Source: a virus. Taken from it: a stretch of DNA of 39,752 bases. Where the stretch lies: positions 1 through 39,752 of IMG/VR virus record IMGVR_UViG_3300020411_002178; one strand, written 5' to 3'. Under the pieces are notes generated by a model. That model searched no databases and was not told the origin of the DNA. It worked only from the letters and a program-made list of their open reading frames with translations. Below are positions 18,142 to 25,395 of the stretch, one piece after another. The position numbers and the translations under genes are program-made. Each line of letters starts with the position of its first letter. The first letter of the stretch is position 1.

Positions 18142-18178
18142 GTTTTGGGACTTGTAGTATATACTAACTGCTTAAAAC
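18142..18178. promoter_or_regulatory. Palindromic promoter/operator region
   Basis: A perfect ten-base palindrome AGTATATACT (18156-18165) is centred between GTTTT (18142) and AAAAC (ending 18178). TTTAGG with a 17-base spacer to TATATA could be a weak rightward promoter for the gene at 18195. The only gap of more than a few bases between the primase-helicase and PD-(D/E)XK genes is here. Confidence 0.4.
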
Positions 18179-18194
18179 GAAAGAGAAGCGATTT

Positions 18195-18479
18195 ATGGAA
18201 GAAAATTTATTAAAATGGGATGGTTTCAATTCAGCAATCATCGGTATAGGTGAAAGATCCGGGTTCCCGGATGTTATTGTCTATGATTATTATAGAATGG
18301 TCGGAATCTACATGGAAGACAGAGGAGCAAGTCAAGAAGAGGCGGAAGATTTTATCGACATCAATATTGTCGGTCATAATATAGGAGAGCGTACTCCTGT
18401 TATCATCAAAACCGGTCCAGAGGGAATAGATCACCCGGAAGATACGCAGCTGGACATTAACTTTGAAATGGAGAATTAA
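18195..18479 (+). CDS. Conserved hypothetical phage protein (94 aa)
   Basis: Contains FNSAIIGIGERSG, VIVYDYYRMV, EEAEDFIDINIVGHNIGERT and TPVIIK. This arrangement, an AIIG strand, a YDYY strand, an EEA helix and a GE-TP turn, is common in small uncharacterised phage and bacterial proteins. Such proteins are usually listed as hypothetical and I know no function. The acidic tail (DINFEMEN) is short. The next gene begins at the following base. Confidence 0.65.
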   Translation: MEENLLKWDGFNSAIIGIGERSGFPDVIVYDYYRMVGIYMEDRGASQEEAEDFIDINIVGHNIGERTPVIIKTGPEGIDHPEDTQLDINFEMEN

Positions 18480-18704
18480 ATGAACATTGTTTATACAATA
18501 CGAAATTTTTTATGTTTCCGTTGGTTATGGAAAGAGAATAAAGACACAAAAATTTTAAAAAGCGTTATGCACAATTGGGATCTGTTTGGTGACAAGATGG
18601 AATTGAGCTTACCTGAATTTGCAAAACGCATGGAGGCTCTGAGGATCCAATATTATGGCAAGCCACGCGACATACCGCATGAATTTGACGATGATGTAAA
18701 CTAA
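18480..18704 (+). CDS. Hypothetical early protein (74 aa)
   Basis: Starts directly after the previous stop. The N-terminus has a hydrophobic/aromatic patch (IRNFLCFRWLW) but no clear membrane helix. The rest is charged, with an acidic end (EFDDDVN). No family is recognised. A TGTAAAC motif falls on its last codons. Confidence 0.55.
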   Translation: MNIVYTIRNFLCFRWLWKENKDTKILKSVMHNWDLFGDKMELSLPEFAKRMEALRIQYYGKPRDIPHEFDDDVN

Positions 18705-18728
18705 GCAAACTAGACATCTTTCTCAAAT

Positions 18729-19217
18729 GTGTGTAATTTTGCATGGGTGAGTAAGAAGAGAAAAACGAACCAAAAACAATTGGGCCGCATGGGCGAATTG
18801 TTGGCTGCCCTAGAGCTAGAGGGAATGGGGTACGAAACCTCCCTTGTAGACGCCCCCGGCTACGACCTTATTGTCAATTACAATGACAGACCATTACGGA
18901 TCCAAGTAAAGAGCGGCCATCCTTTTGCGAAGAACGCAACATCAAAAACAAAACGCTATACATATCAAACGAATGTGGGTGCGGAAAAGCGCCCGCTAGG
19001 GCGCGCGAGTGCGGATATATTATGTGTAGTAGCATCAGATCTTAGAAAATGTTTGTTTATAATCGTTCCAAAGAAGGGATTTGCTACAAGCTTAAAGATG
19101 TATCCGTCTGCTTTTAAAGAAGATAATGTAATGCAAGAGTCTTGGGAAAAGTGTTTAAAAAAATTGGCCCCTAGTAGAGAGGAAACTAGGGACCGTTGTG
19201 GCTGCAATCGTGGTTAG
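18729..19217 (+). CDS. PD-(D/E)XK endonuclease-like protein (162 aa)
   Basis: The core is LGRMGELLAALELEGMGYET (E23), GYDLIVNY (D46) and LRIQVKSG (Q59, K61), the pattern of small PD-(D/E)XK nucleases, here with Q in the (D/E)XK position. Such proteins may resolve junctions or cleave DNA. The start is uncertain: no good ribosome site precedes 18729, and GTG at 18747 or ATG at 18789 are alternatives. A GC-rich hairpin occurs at 18989-19004. The 3' end also contains the leftward terminator at 19157-19194. Confidence 0.7.
   Translation: MCNFAWVSKKRKTNQKQLGRMGELLAALELEGMGYETSLVDAPGYDLIVNYNDRPLRIQVKSGHPFAKNATSKTKRYTYQTNVGAEKRPLGRASADILCVVASDLRKCLFIIVPKKGFATSLKMYPSAFKEDNVMQESWEKCLKKLAPSREETRDRCGCNRG
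18989..19004. repeat. GC-rich hairpin in nuclease gene
   Basis: GCGCCC and GGGCGC pair perfectly around GCTA. The stem encodes KRPLGR directly after the nuclease core and stands out in GC content from its flanks. Confidence 0.6.
19157..19194 (-). terminator. Leftward intrinsic terminator inside the convergent gene
   Basis: On the minus strand a stem of eight pairs and one mismatch, with an inner CCCTAG/CTAGGG core, is followed by AATTTTTTT. It lies in the 3' coding end of the rightward nuclease gene and would stop the leftward 22565-19305 operon. Confidence 0.65.
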
Positions 19218-19304
19218 GTTTAATGTTATTTAAAGGGAGTTAAAAAACATTAGATGAGTCCTTCGTCCACTTAATACTAGATGTAGTTTAATACGCAGTG
19301 TTCG

Positions 19305-19385
19305 TCAAGATGTTGATTGTGCAATAATGCTTAAAAATGTCACAATACCTAGCATCATAACTAAATAAAATTCAAGAAATGTCAT
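19305..19385 (-). CDS. Tiny single-span membrane peptide (26 aa)
   Basis: A strong AAAGGAGG ribosome site lies seven bases before the ATG. The peptide is almost entirely hydrophobic (FYLVMMLGIVTFLSIIA) with an acidic residue near the N-terminus. Such small membrane peptides occur in phages as host-modifying or superinfection factors. It is the last gene of the leftward operon, just before the terminator. Confidence 0.5.
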   Translation of the reverse strand: MTFLEFYLVMMLGIVTFLSIIAQSTS

Positions 19386-19585
19386 ATTCGCCCTCCTTTT
19401 CTGTTTCAATAGCTCTCTTCTTTCTTGTGCCGCAAGAAATAGAAAAATCTTTTGACAAAAGACTGGCCTCTACGCCAACACTGGATAGGTGAAAAAATGC
19501 AGATATAACCGCACTCAATATGTTAATCCTAAGTGAGCGATAGTGTAATTTACTCGAAAAGAGCCTTCCTCAAAATAACCTCCTA
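19386..19585. other. Non-coding stretch between leftward genes
   Basis: I see no credible gene. It contains the palindrome TCTTTTGACAAAAGA (19448-19462), whose core TTTTGACAAAA recurs at 31294-31304 by the late promoter. No convincing -10 hexamer follows on either strand. Confidence 0.4.
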
Positions 19586-19870
19586 TTATCTACTAGAGGG
19601 GGTAAAGGCTTCAAAAGATGAGAAAGCGGCTTGAGCTATCTTCTTGGCTGTATCAAAATTATCAAAACTTAACTGTACCTTGTTAGCCTTTCCGCTTTCT
19701 ATCTCCAGAACTGTTGGTAAAGAATGATAGAACCTCATTGTATCTTCTTTTGCCGGTATTATGACCGTTACCTTTATTTGTCCTGCCTCCTTGGTCCATT
19801 GTAATCCGTCTTTTACCTGGTCTTCAATGTAACCTAGTTCCTCTAATGTTTTGTGTACTTGCGTACTCAT
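19586..19870 (-). CDS. Hypothetical accessory protein (94 aa)
   Basis: GAGGAG precedes two closely spaced ATGs; the second (19870) has better spacing than 19876. The product is alpha/beta, with QIKVTVIIPAKEDTMRFYHS in the middle and a charged C-terminal helix. No family is recognised. It is a downstream member of the leftward operon from 22565. Confidence 0.6.
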   Translation of the reverse strand: MSTQVHKTLEELGYIEDQVKDGLQWTKEAGQIKVTVIIPAKEDTMRFYHSLPTVLEIESGKANKVQLSFDNFDTAKKIAQAAFSSFEAFTPSSR

Positions 19871-19913
19871 ATGCATAATCTCCTCGCTTTTTTTTGTAAT
19901 TTCTATATTGACT

Positions 19914-20045
19914 TTAACTTTTTTTTCCTTTATTCGCGCGCGATGCAGAAGACATAGAAACGGCTATTTTCCACGATTCCATAGTTCTTTTATTACATCT
20001 TGGACACGAATTAGTTTGTAATTTTTTACATAAATCACAGGCCAT
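19914..20045 (-). CDS. Small zinc-ribbon protein (43 aa)
   Basis: Two CxxC pairs (CDLC and CPRC) are separated by seven residues, followed by a basic Ser/Lys tail. GAGAG lies upstream and the gene overlaps its upstream neighbour by 11 bases. This is one of three tiny zinc-binding proteins in the leftward clusters. The likely role is nucleic-acid or protein binding. Confidence 0.6.
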   Translation of the reverse strand: MACDLCKKLQTNSCPRCNKRTMESWKIAVSMSSASRANKGKKS

Positions 20046-20229
20046 TTTTTTCTAATTGCTCTCTTCTTTCATTAGCAACGACTAAAGCATTCCCGGCCTG
20101 ATTAATTAATTGAATTAAAATATCAAGATCCATAGGAATTTTTATACAATCTTTATTAGCATTACTAACTATTAAATATTCGCTATTAATGCTGACAAAT
20201 TTCATTTCATCCATACCTTCAAGATCCAT
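20035..20229 (-). CDS. Hypothetical accessory protein (64 aa)
   Basis: The start at 20229 is preferred because AGGAGG lies six bases upstream; an earlier in-frame ATG contains that ribosome site. The product has a short beta segment (EMKFVSINSEYLIVSN) and a helix (LDILIQLINQAGNALVVANE). No family is recognised. It overlaps neighbours on both sides. Confidence 0.6.
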   Translation of the reverse strand: MDLEGMDEMKFVSINSEYLIVSNANKDCIKIPMDLDILIQLINQAGNALVVANERREQLEKNGL

Positions 20230-20377
20230 CGTATTCCTCCTCTGCAATTTGATTTTCTACAAAAGATTCAGCATCTTCAAGTGTAGCTTTAGGGTTTTTC
20301 TTTCTGTATTCTTCCACACGGCGATCAAACTGTATTTGCTGTTGTTCGATTACCCAATCTGTAAATTTAACGCTCAT
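20219..20377 (-). CDS. Hypothetical charged protein (52 aa)
   Basis: A short gene with GGGAGAG upstream. The product is helical and charged (DWVIEQQQIQFDRRVEEYRK, then an acidic segment). Its 3' end overlaps the start of the next gene by 11 bases, which supports it as a translated member of the operon. Confidence 0.55.
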   Translation of the reverse strand: MSVKFTDWVIEQQQIQFDRRVEEYRKKNPKATLEDAESFVENQIAEEEYDGS

Positions 20378-20561
20378 TTCTTCTCTCCCTTACTTCTAAA
20401 AATATAACCAATGACACTAATATCAGCATAAACCAAAAGACTGTTTCAATGACAAACCAATTATAATTATAAATAAATTCATCATATGACTCTGCTATTT
20501 GTTCCTCATCTACAGTAAAATTATTAAGTTTATTTATTAGAGAATGTATCCAATCTATCAC
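20367..20561 (-). CDS. Membrane protein with C-terminal span (64 aa)
   Basis: A GTG start with GAGGAG eight bases upstream. The first 35 residues are hydrophilic; then FVIETVFWFMLILVSLVIFL forms one membrane helix, followed by a basic tail (EVRERRNER). No family is recognised. It overlaps both neighbours. Confidence 0.6.
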   Translation of the reverse strand: MIDWIHSLINKLNNFTVDEEQIAESYDEFIYNYNWFVIETVFWFMLILVSLVIFLEVRERRNER

Positions 20562-20799
20562 AGCCCGGCTCCTCTACATATAATGATATTGGATCCCCAT
20601 CACTATTGTATCCAGGACCAATATAAACCGGGACACAATCTTTTTCTTCTTCCTCTTCAGCAGCCAATAAAATAAGGTTAGATGCAACTACCCACATCGC
20701 TATCTTTTCCCATGACTGAGCGCGAGCATTACTAGATAAAATAATTATCATACTAAAAAAGATTAGTGCGATAATGCTTTTCCACCACCAATCATTCAT
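20530..20799 (-). CDS. Membrane or secreted protein with signal-like N-terminus (89 aa)
   Basis: The start at 20799 follows GGAGGAAG; a longer in-frame start overlaps the upstream gene more. Residues 8-25 are hydrophobic and end in SNARAQ, which reads like a signal cleavage site. A second hydrophobic patch follows, then poly-Glu and two cysteines (C about 62 and 79) in a polar domain. It may be a periplasmic host-interaction protein. No family is recognised. Confidence 0.55.
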   Translation of the reverse strand: MNDWWWKSIIALIFFSMIIILSSNARAQSWEKIAMWVVASNLILLAAEEEEEKDCVPVYIGPGYNSDGDPISLYVEEPGCDRLDTFSNK

Positions 20800-20959
20800 G
20801 ATTTTCTTCCTCCAAAAACTGCACACACTCTTGTATTTTCTCGTTTTTTTCTCTTGCTGCTTTAACATCTCCTATAACAATAATAAATGCCATAACAACA
20901 AGACCAACAAAATACATGCTTAATTTTTCATACCATGTAAATAACGGTTCTCTTTTCAT
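20792..20959 (-). CDS. Single-span membrane protein (55 aa)
   Basis: The start at 20959 has GGGGGAA upstream; an ATG 15 bases earlier lacks a ribosome site. YFVGLVVMAFIIVIG is one membrane helix, followed by a charged C-terminal tail. It is followed by a string of similar small membrane genes. Confidence 0.55.
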   Translation of the reverse strand: MKREPLFTWYEKLSMYFVGLVVMAFIIVIGDVKAAREKNEKIQECVQFLEEENHE

Positions 20960-20961
20960 TT

Positions 20962-21342
20962 TTATTTCCCCCATACTTTTGTTTTTTTTCCACCATCATA
21001 CTCAACAGCGTGGCCCTCACTGATAAGGATCTTACAAATATCCTGATCATCTTCTGTATATGGTATCGCTAATATTCTGCCATACTTTCCCACGCCAAAT
21101 GATTTAATTTTTAATTTTTTTCCGCATAACTCTTTTAATCGTGCGGACGCTTTTTTACCTAATGCCTTTTCAACTAAATTTCTGGTTCGCGATTCTGGTG
21201 TATCAATACCTTTTAAACGGCATCGTTGTTTGGTTAACTTAATATGAAAACCAAGATCAATAGTAACATCTATAGTATCACCATCAACTACCCTTTCTAA
21301 TTCAGCACGATATATATGTGTTTCAACTTTTTCTTTTTTCAT
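20962..21342 (-). CDS. SNase-like (thermonuclease family) nuclease (126 aa)
   Basis: Motifs RVVDGDT (residues 17-23), RLKGIDTPES (R42, D47, T48, E50) and GKYGR (R89) match the Ca-dependent active site of staphylococcal-nuclease-fold enzymes. Length fits a single domain. No signal peptide is seen, so it should act in the cytoplasm. It may degrade host DNA or process phage DNA during takeover. It lies in the middle of the small-gene operon. Confidence 0.85.
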   Translation of the reverse strand: MKKEKVETHIYRAELERVVDGDTIDVTIDLGFHIKLTKQRCRLKGIDTPESRTRNLVEKALGKKASARLKELCGKKLKIKSFGVGKYGRILAIPYTEDDQDICKILISEGHAVEYDGGKKTKVWGK

Positions 21343-21646
21343 CTTTACCTCCTAAAGCTTTCTTTTTCTTTGTTTTTATTTCCCCGTATTCTTTTAATAT
21401 AATAAAACCTATTTCATCATGAAGATTTCTAAATTTTATTGTAAAAATATCATAATTTTTTTTCATAATATTTTTTAATGTTCTTTCTGTTGTTCTTCTG
21501 TATTTAATTAATTCCGCTTTAGTTTTAAATTTACAAACAAGACATTCATCTTCATCTAATTTTTTAATATCACGATAATATTTATAGTATTTACTGTTCA
21601 TACCAAACACACTTGTATCTCTTATTTTTTTTATTTCAGCTTTCAT
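21323..21646 (-). CDS. Hypothetical Lys-rich protein (107 aa)
   Basis: The start at 21646 has GGGAGATAAAG upstream; starts before it overlap the upstream gene. The sequence is Lys-rich, with one CLVC pair and a possible fold around YRRTTERTLKNIMKKNYD. No family is recognised. Confidence 0.5.
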   Translation of the reverse strand: MKAEIKKIRDTSVFGMNSKYYKYYRDIKKLDEDECLVCKFKTKAELIKYRRTTERTLKNIMKKNYDIFTIKFRNLHDEIGFIILKEYGEIKTKKKKALGGKDEKRKS

Positions 21647-21821
21647 CTTTATCTCCCAATAATTTTTTGAATTTTTCTGTAGATTGACCATTATTTTTAG
21701 TCCACCTTTTTCTTGACGCAAGCCTTCTTAAATTTCTTGCTGTTAATCTATCTTCATCTTGAGCTTGGTTCATTGCGTCTATAAAACCTGCCCCGGATTT
21801 AGTAACTCTTTTTTTACTCAT
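21636..21821 (-). CDS. Hypothetical basic protein (61 aa)
   Basis: GAGGGAAAAAG precedes the ATG. A basic N-terminus (MSKKRVTKSG) and Arg/Lys-rich helix follow, suggesting nucleic-acid binding. It overlaps its neighbours by about ten bases. No family is recognised. Confidence 0.5.
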   Translation of the reverse strand: MSKKRVTKSGAGFIDAMNQAQDEDRLTARNLRRLASRKRWTKNNGQSTEKFKKLLGDKDES

Positions 21822-22083
21822 CTTTTTCCCTCAATTGTTTTAAGTTTTTATCTGTAAATACGCGTAGCAACGCATCAACAGCATCGTTTTTATTTTTGAA
21901 AACATCCCTCTCCATTTCGACAAGGAAGGCTACAAAGTCTTTTCCTAACTGTATTAAATCTTTTTGATTGTGATGTGAGCGCAGCTCAACTGCTATCTTT
22001 TGAAACACTTCATTTGTTTCATCATCGTTTTTATATGTATTTTCTGACTCTACATTTACATTTATATGTGATGGAAATCCCAT
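21814..22083 (-). CDS. Hypothetical protein (89 aa)
   Basis: GGGAG upstream of ATG. The product is acidic and helical (KDLIQLGKDFVAFLVEMERD, AVDALLRVF). No family or membrane segment is seen. It is in the same operon as the SNase gene. Confidence 0.5.
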   Translation of the reverse strand: MGFPSHINVNVESENTYKNDDETNEVFQKIAVELRSHHNQKDLIQLGKDFVAFLVEMERDVFKNKNDAVDALLRVFTDKNLKQLREKDE

Positions 22084-22151
22084 TTTTTTCTCCCTTTTTT
22101 GCAGACAAAAGCCCTTACCCCTCTAAATACTCTTCGCTATGTTGCAGCGAA

Positions 22152-22565
22152 TTACTCGTCCATCACAACATCATATGGTAGTGTTTTGCTCTTCCTTATA
22201 ACTTCCGGGGAATGAGCAACCCATTCCATAGACTGTGATGTTAAAGGGCTACGCTCTTTGATGACTGAATTTAATTGCAGTTCCGGATCATACCCAAATG
22301 GTCCTTCATTCGCTATCGAAACATGGATCCAATGAATAAAATCTTTCTTAGTCATCCTTTCTTCAGGACTCCAAGGCAAGTCAATTTTATCAGGATGCGG
22401 TGTTCCAAAATGTGCGCATCGTGCAATAGGCCACCATGATGGAATAAAAAAATCTTTACTAACACTTGCAGTGTGCTTGTAACCATTTTGATACTCATTA
22501 CGCTCCAAAACAAACTCCGTTGGAAGCGATTCACCAAGATCGTGTTTAACATTTAAAGCCTGCAT
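22152..22565 (-). CDS. Hypothetical first gene of leftward operon (137 aa)
   Basis: AAGGAGT lies before the ATG and a promoter with a TGTAAAC box lies just upstream. The product is a soluble mixed-composition protein with many aromatic and charged residues (FFIPSWWPIARCAHFG). No family is recognised. As the promoter-proximal gene it is expected to be made early and strongly. Confidence 0.6.
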   Translation of the reverse strand: MQALNVKHDLGESLPTEFVLERNEYQNGYKHTASVSKDFFIPSWWPIARCAHFGTPHPDKIDLPWSPEERMTKKDFIHWIHVSIANEGPFGYDPELQLNSVIKERSPLTSQSMEWVAHSPEVIRKSKTLPYDVVMDE

Positions 22566-22593
22566 TTATACTCCTTATGTAAACCAATTAAGT

Positions 22594-22624
22594 ATAATAT
22601 CTTTTATTATTTGGTTGAAGTCAA
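22594..22624 (-). promoter_or_regulatory. Leftward early promoter
   Basis: On the minus strand TTGACT is followed by GATATT after 16 bases or TATTAT after 19. A TGTAAAC box (22578-22584) lies just downstream, over the expected start site, as in the 12017 and 29318 promoters. Confidence 0.5.
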
Positions 22625-22664
22625 GTAAATAAAAAAATCCGTTTACTTTAAAAATAGGGTAAAA

Positions 22665-22891
22665 TGGTTCATAAAACATGGTTCATATGTATGAACGACA
22701 GCTATCTATGAACCATTTTTCCTTGTAAGTGTTTGTTTTACTTAAATAAAAAAAATGAAATGGTTCATGGTTCATAAAGCCTTTCTATGAACCGTTTACA
22801 CTAGTTAAGTTATTGAAAAATATATATAATAATTTTTTTTGCAATCGTTCATGGTTCATGTATATATATATATAGTGGGGCGTATGAACCG
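22665..22891. repeat. GGTTCAT iteron cluster beside TerS
   Basis: GTTCAT and its complement ATGAAC occur about nine times in 227 bases, at 22665, 22679, 22691, 22708, 22761, 22768, 22787, 22846/22852 and 22884, in both orientations. Around 22681-22697 two copies make a near-perfect palindrome (GTTCATA-TG-TATGAAC). An AT-rich tract (22811-22874, with a TA run) lies between copies. The stretch has no gene. A pac/TerS-binding site or an origin are the leading interpretations. Confidence 0.65.
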
Positions 22892-22898
22892 CCCCCAC
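22875..22898 (+). promoter_or_regulatory. GC-rich hairpin before TerS
   Basis: GTGGGGCG and CGCCCCCAC pair with one bulge, with ATGAACC in the loop. It sits 28 bases before the TerS ATG and has no T-run, so it is more likely a regulatory stem than a terminator. Confidence 0.45.
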
Positions 22899-22926
22899 AT
22901 ATAAAGTAAATAAAAAAGGAGAAGGC

Positions 22927-23460
22927 ATGAAAGGGAGTAGTAAATCAGATATGAATGCAGTGATCGAGGATCCACAATCTCCTCAGTCACAGTTAACGAT
23001 GCAGCAACAAAAATTTGTGGATCTTTATTGTTCGGCTGAGGATCTGTCGCAGACGGAGGCGGCCCGGAGGGCCGGGTATAAGTATCCGGCACTATCAGGT
23101 CATCAACTACTAAGAAAGCCCCATGTGGTCGCCTGTATTGACGAGAAGAGGAGGGAAATCGGGCATAAGTATCGTATCACTCCTGAAAGAAAAGCTCGGG
23201 ATCTAATTAATATTCAACACAAAGCTCAAGAAGAAGGAAAATACATAGCCGCCTTAAAGGCCATTGAACTACAAGTTAAGCTTGCGGGACTTGATATCAA
23301 AAAATCCATAAACATTACCGGGAAGATAGATATCGACTCCATGACTGAAGAAGATATCAAGAAAGAACTAATGAATTTAGCTAAGGAAGCTGAAAGAAAT
23401 ACAGTAGATCTCCCCCCGGAAAGCTTTGTTGAAGTAATCGAACCTGAAGAATCAGACTAA
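22927..23460 (+). CDS. terS: Terminase small subunit (TerS-like, 177 aa)
   Basis: After AGGAG, the N-terminal region reads LTMQQQKFVDLYCSAEDLSQ and TEAARRAGY, the helix-turn-helix signature of Terminase_2-type small subunits that recognise packaging sites. The C-terminal half is helical and acidic. It lies alone, flanked by leftward genes, about 11 kb from TerL, whereas these genes are usually neighbours. Iterons directly upstream may be its binding site. The GC-rich stem at 23060-23074 is in the conserved motif. Confidence 0.8.
   Translation: MKGSSKSDMNAVIEDPQSPQSQLTMQQQKFVDLYCSAEDLSQTEAARRAGYKYPALSGHQLLRKPHVVACIDEKRREIGHKYRITPERKARDLINIQHKAQEEGKYIAALKAIELQVKLAGLDIKKSINITGKIDIDSMTEEDIKKELMNLAKEAERNTVDLPPESFVEVIEPEESD
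23060..23074. repeat. GC-rich hairpin within TerS
   Basis: CGGCCC and GGGCCG pair around a GGA loop. It encodes the conserved EAARRAGY motif, so this copy is not an insertion but a codon choice or a site shared with the other stems. Confidence 0.55.
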
Positions 23461-23603
23461 ATTATCTGCCAAAGGCATTGGATCAGGACTATTATTGTCG
23501 GGATATGTATAAAATAATGCATTGTTAGACCAAGTAAAAAACAGTAAAAGACAATTATCTTTTATACTATCCACCAGGAAAATCAATGCGACAATGTGGG
23601 ATT

Positions 23604-24794
23604 TTACATTATATTTTCAAAAAAATGTTCAATAACTTTAATTGTAAATCCGTTCCCAATCATTTTATATCTTTGTGTGTTAGATACTCCCTCAGTATAG
23701 TTATCTGGAAGTGTCTGGAGCCGTTCACATTCTAATGGTGTAAGTTTGCGCCATGAAACTTCTTTATCATTAACCCACATATTTCCATTAGAGCTGTTGG
23801 TTCTTAATGTTGTAGATTTATCTCCCGTTATTGTCTTTTTATTATAAGGATCAACAAACTCTGCATCGGGATTAGGAACATATTTTTTTACTGATAATTT
23901 AGAGATTGGTATCTTATTCCCTAAATTAACTGCCACTTTCGGTTCGGTATTACCACCACCATGAGCATTAACTGTCGGTGATTTACCAACTTCTGAATAA
24001 ATTCTTTTTAAAGAATCATGTCCATTTACATCGGCGGCTACAGCTACTTGTTTCGGTGTTTTATATGTTTCTAAATATGGAGCATCAGTCGGTTCTTTGT
24101 GATATCCGGCAATAACTGTTCCTATCTTTTCATCTTTAGCTGTATAAAAACGGCCTTTTCCTCTTTTAGTATTTAATACTCTATCTTTCTTTTGGTCGCT
24201 AATTTCATGTTTAGGATCGGGATGTGTTTCTAATATATCTTTTAAAACAATTCCCAAATCATCGGGCTGTTCTTGTTTTAATGGAATGTTCGTCCAATAT
24301 AATCTTTTTCTGTTTTGTGCTGATACAAGAGATGAATTTATTTCAATCGGTTCAATACCAAATAAACTACCACTAACGCATTCAGGATAAATTTTACCTA
24401 TTGCATTATTAATTACTTCTTGATGCTCCTTTTTCATTTTTACATTTTCTAATAAAAAATATTTAGGTTTTAATTCTTCAAGTAATCTAATAAATTCAAA
24501 AAACAATACGGATCGTTCATCTTCAAATGCTAATCGTTTCCCGGCAAATGAAAAACCTTGGCAAGGACTACCCGCAGTTAATAAATCAATATCATGTATA
24601 AAATCTTCTCCTTTAATTTCCTTAACATCTCCAAGATGAATTGTATTCGGGAAATTCTTTCGGGTTATCTGAATGGCATATTTATCTATCTCACTCGCAT
24701 AATATTTATAAACGGGTATGCCTAAATTTTTTAAAGCAATTTGTGTTCCGCTACATCCATCAAATAAACTGCAAACTACAATGCCTTTTGTCAT
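23604..24794 (-). CDS. dcm-like: C5-cytosine DNA methyltransferase (396 aa)
   Basis: Motif I is LFDGCSGTQ (about residues 10-18), motif IV is GSPCQGFS with catalytic C78, motif VI is ENV (116-118), motif VIII is QNRKRLYW (160-167) and motif X includes GNGF (380-383). Residues about 200-340 form the variable target-recognition region. AdoMet-dependent cytosine methylation is well supported; the target cannot be read from sequence. No restriction gene is next to it, so it likely protects phage DNA. It is the last gene of the leftward cluster from 29282 and overlaps its upstream neighbour by ATGA. Confidence 0.9.
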   Translation of the reverse strand: MTKGIVVCSLFDGCSGTQIALKNLGIPVYKYYASEIDKYAIQITRKNFPNTIHLGDVKEIKGEDFIHDIDLLTAGSPCQGFSFAGKRLAFEDERSVLFFEFIRLLEELKPKYFLLENVKMKKEHQEVINNAIGKIYPECVSGSLFGIEPIEINSSLVSAQNRKRLYWTNIPLKQEQPDDLGIVLKDILETHPDPKHEISDQKKDRVLNTKRGKGRFYTAKDEKIGTVIAGYHKEPTDAPYLETYKTPKQVAVAADVNGHDSLKRIYSEVGKSPTVNAHGGGNTEPKVAVNLGNKIPISKLSVKKYVPNPDAEFVDPYNKKTITGDKSTTLRTNSSNGNMWVNDKEVSWRKLTPLECERLQTLPDNYTEGVSNTQRYKMIGNGFTIKVIEHFFENIM

Positions 24795-25006
24795 TTCTGC
24801 TCCATAATTAATCTTTTAACAAACTCTAACCCAGTCTTAAAACCTACATTATAGTCATCACTTTCTTCGGGATTTGTTTTATTAACTGAATGAATTATTT
24901 CGGGAGATACTAAATTTTGTTTATATAATTTTTCTATCTCCACATCTATTTTTGTTATCACTCTCATTGATTTTTTTCTTCCTCTCAAATTACTTTCAGA
25001 ACTCAT
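24791..25006 (-). CDS. Hypothetical protein upstream of methyltransferase (71 aa)
   Basis: The ATG at 25006 is chosen for an 11-base overlap with the previous gene; GTG at 25042 is an alternative. The product is basic at the N-terminus (RGRKKSMRVITKIDVE) and helical. No family is recognised. Confidence 0.45.
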   Translation of the reverse strand: MSSESNLRGRKKSMRVITKIDVEIEKLYKQNLVSPEIIHSVNKTNPEESDDYNVGFKTGLEFVKRLIMEQK

Positions 25007-25205
25007 TTTTAGCTCGCTTAATTTCATCACGTTTTTTTTCACACTTATTTACTATCTCTCTCGCCAATCTTGGTTCTTGCCAATGTTTATTCCATGTCGG
25101 TTTGCACTGCTCTTCTTCCCAATCGGGCTGTGCAACACTTGTTTTTAAAGCCCATATAACTTGATCTAATTGATCAGCGCTTAAATGTATGTTCTTTTTA
25201 ACCAT
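24996..25205 (-). CDS. Hypothetical protein (69 aa)
   Basis: AGGAGG upstream of ATG. A basic C-terminus (KKRDEIKRAKNEF) and aromatic middle (PDWEEEQCKPTWNKHWQEP) are seen. No family is recognised. It overlaps neighbours on both sides. Confidence 0.5.
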   Translation of the reverse strand: MVKKNIHLSADQLDQVIWALKTSVAQPDWEEEQCKPTWNKHWQEPRLAREIVNKCEKKRDEIKRAKNEF

Positions 25206-25395
25206 GTTTAATTTTCCTCCTAAGTTTTTTTGCTTTCATATTCTCTCTTTTAATTAGTTTATTGGCCTCCGACTGCATTGTGAATATTTCATACTTCGTT
25301 CCTCTAAATTTTGTGTGATCGGGTTCAACTCTTCGATGCGATAAAATTTTCCCTTTATCTTTGTTAGTTTTACCTGGCAATAATCTCTTACCCAT
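25198..25395 (-). CDS. Hypothetical basic protein (65 aa)
   Basis: The start at 25395 follows AAGGAGG; an in-frame start 63 bases earlier would overlap the upstream gene heavily. The product is very basic, with Lys/Arg-rich ends, suggesting nucleic-acid contact. It has no recognised domain. Confidence 0.5.
   Translation of the reverse strand: MGKRLLPGKTNKDKGKILSHRRVEPDHTKFRGTKYEIFTMQSEANKLIKRENMKAKKLRRKIKHG

Noticed and set aside
22665-22891. CRISPR array
   Set aside because: The repeated unit is 6-8 bases in mixed orientation with irregular spacing, not long repeats with uniform spacers.
23461-23603. Leftward frame of about 40 codons after the methyltransferase
   Set aside because: No ATG and no ribosome site; kept as unassigned intergenic sequence.
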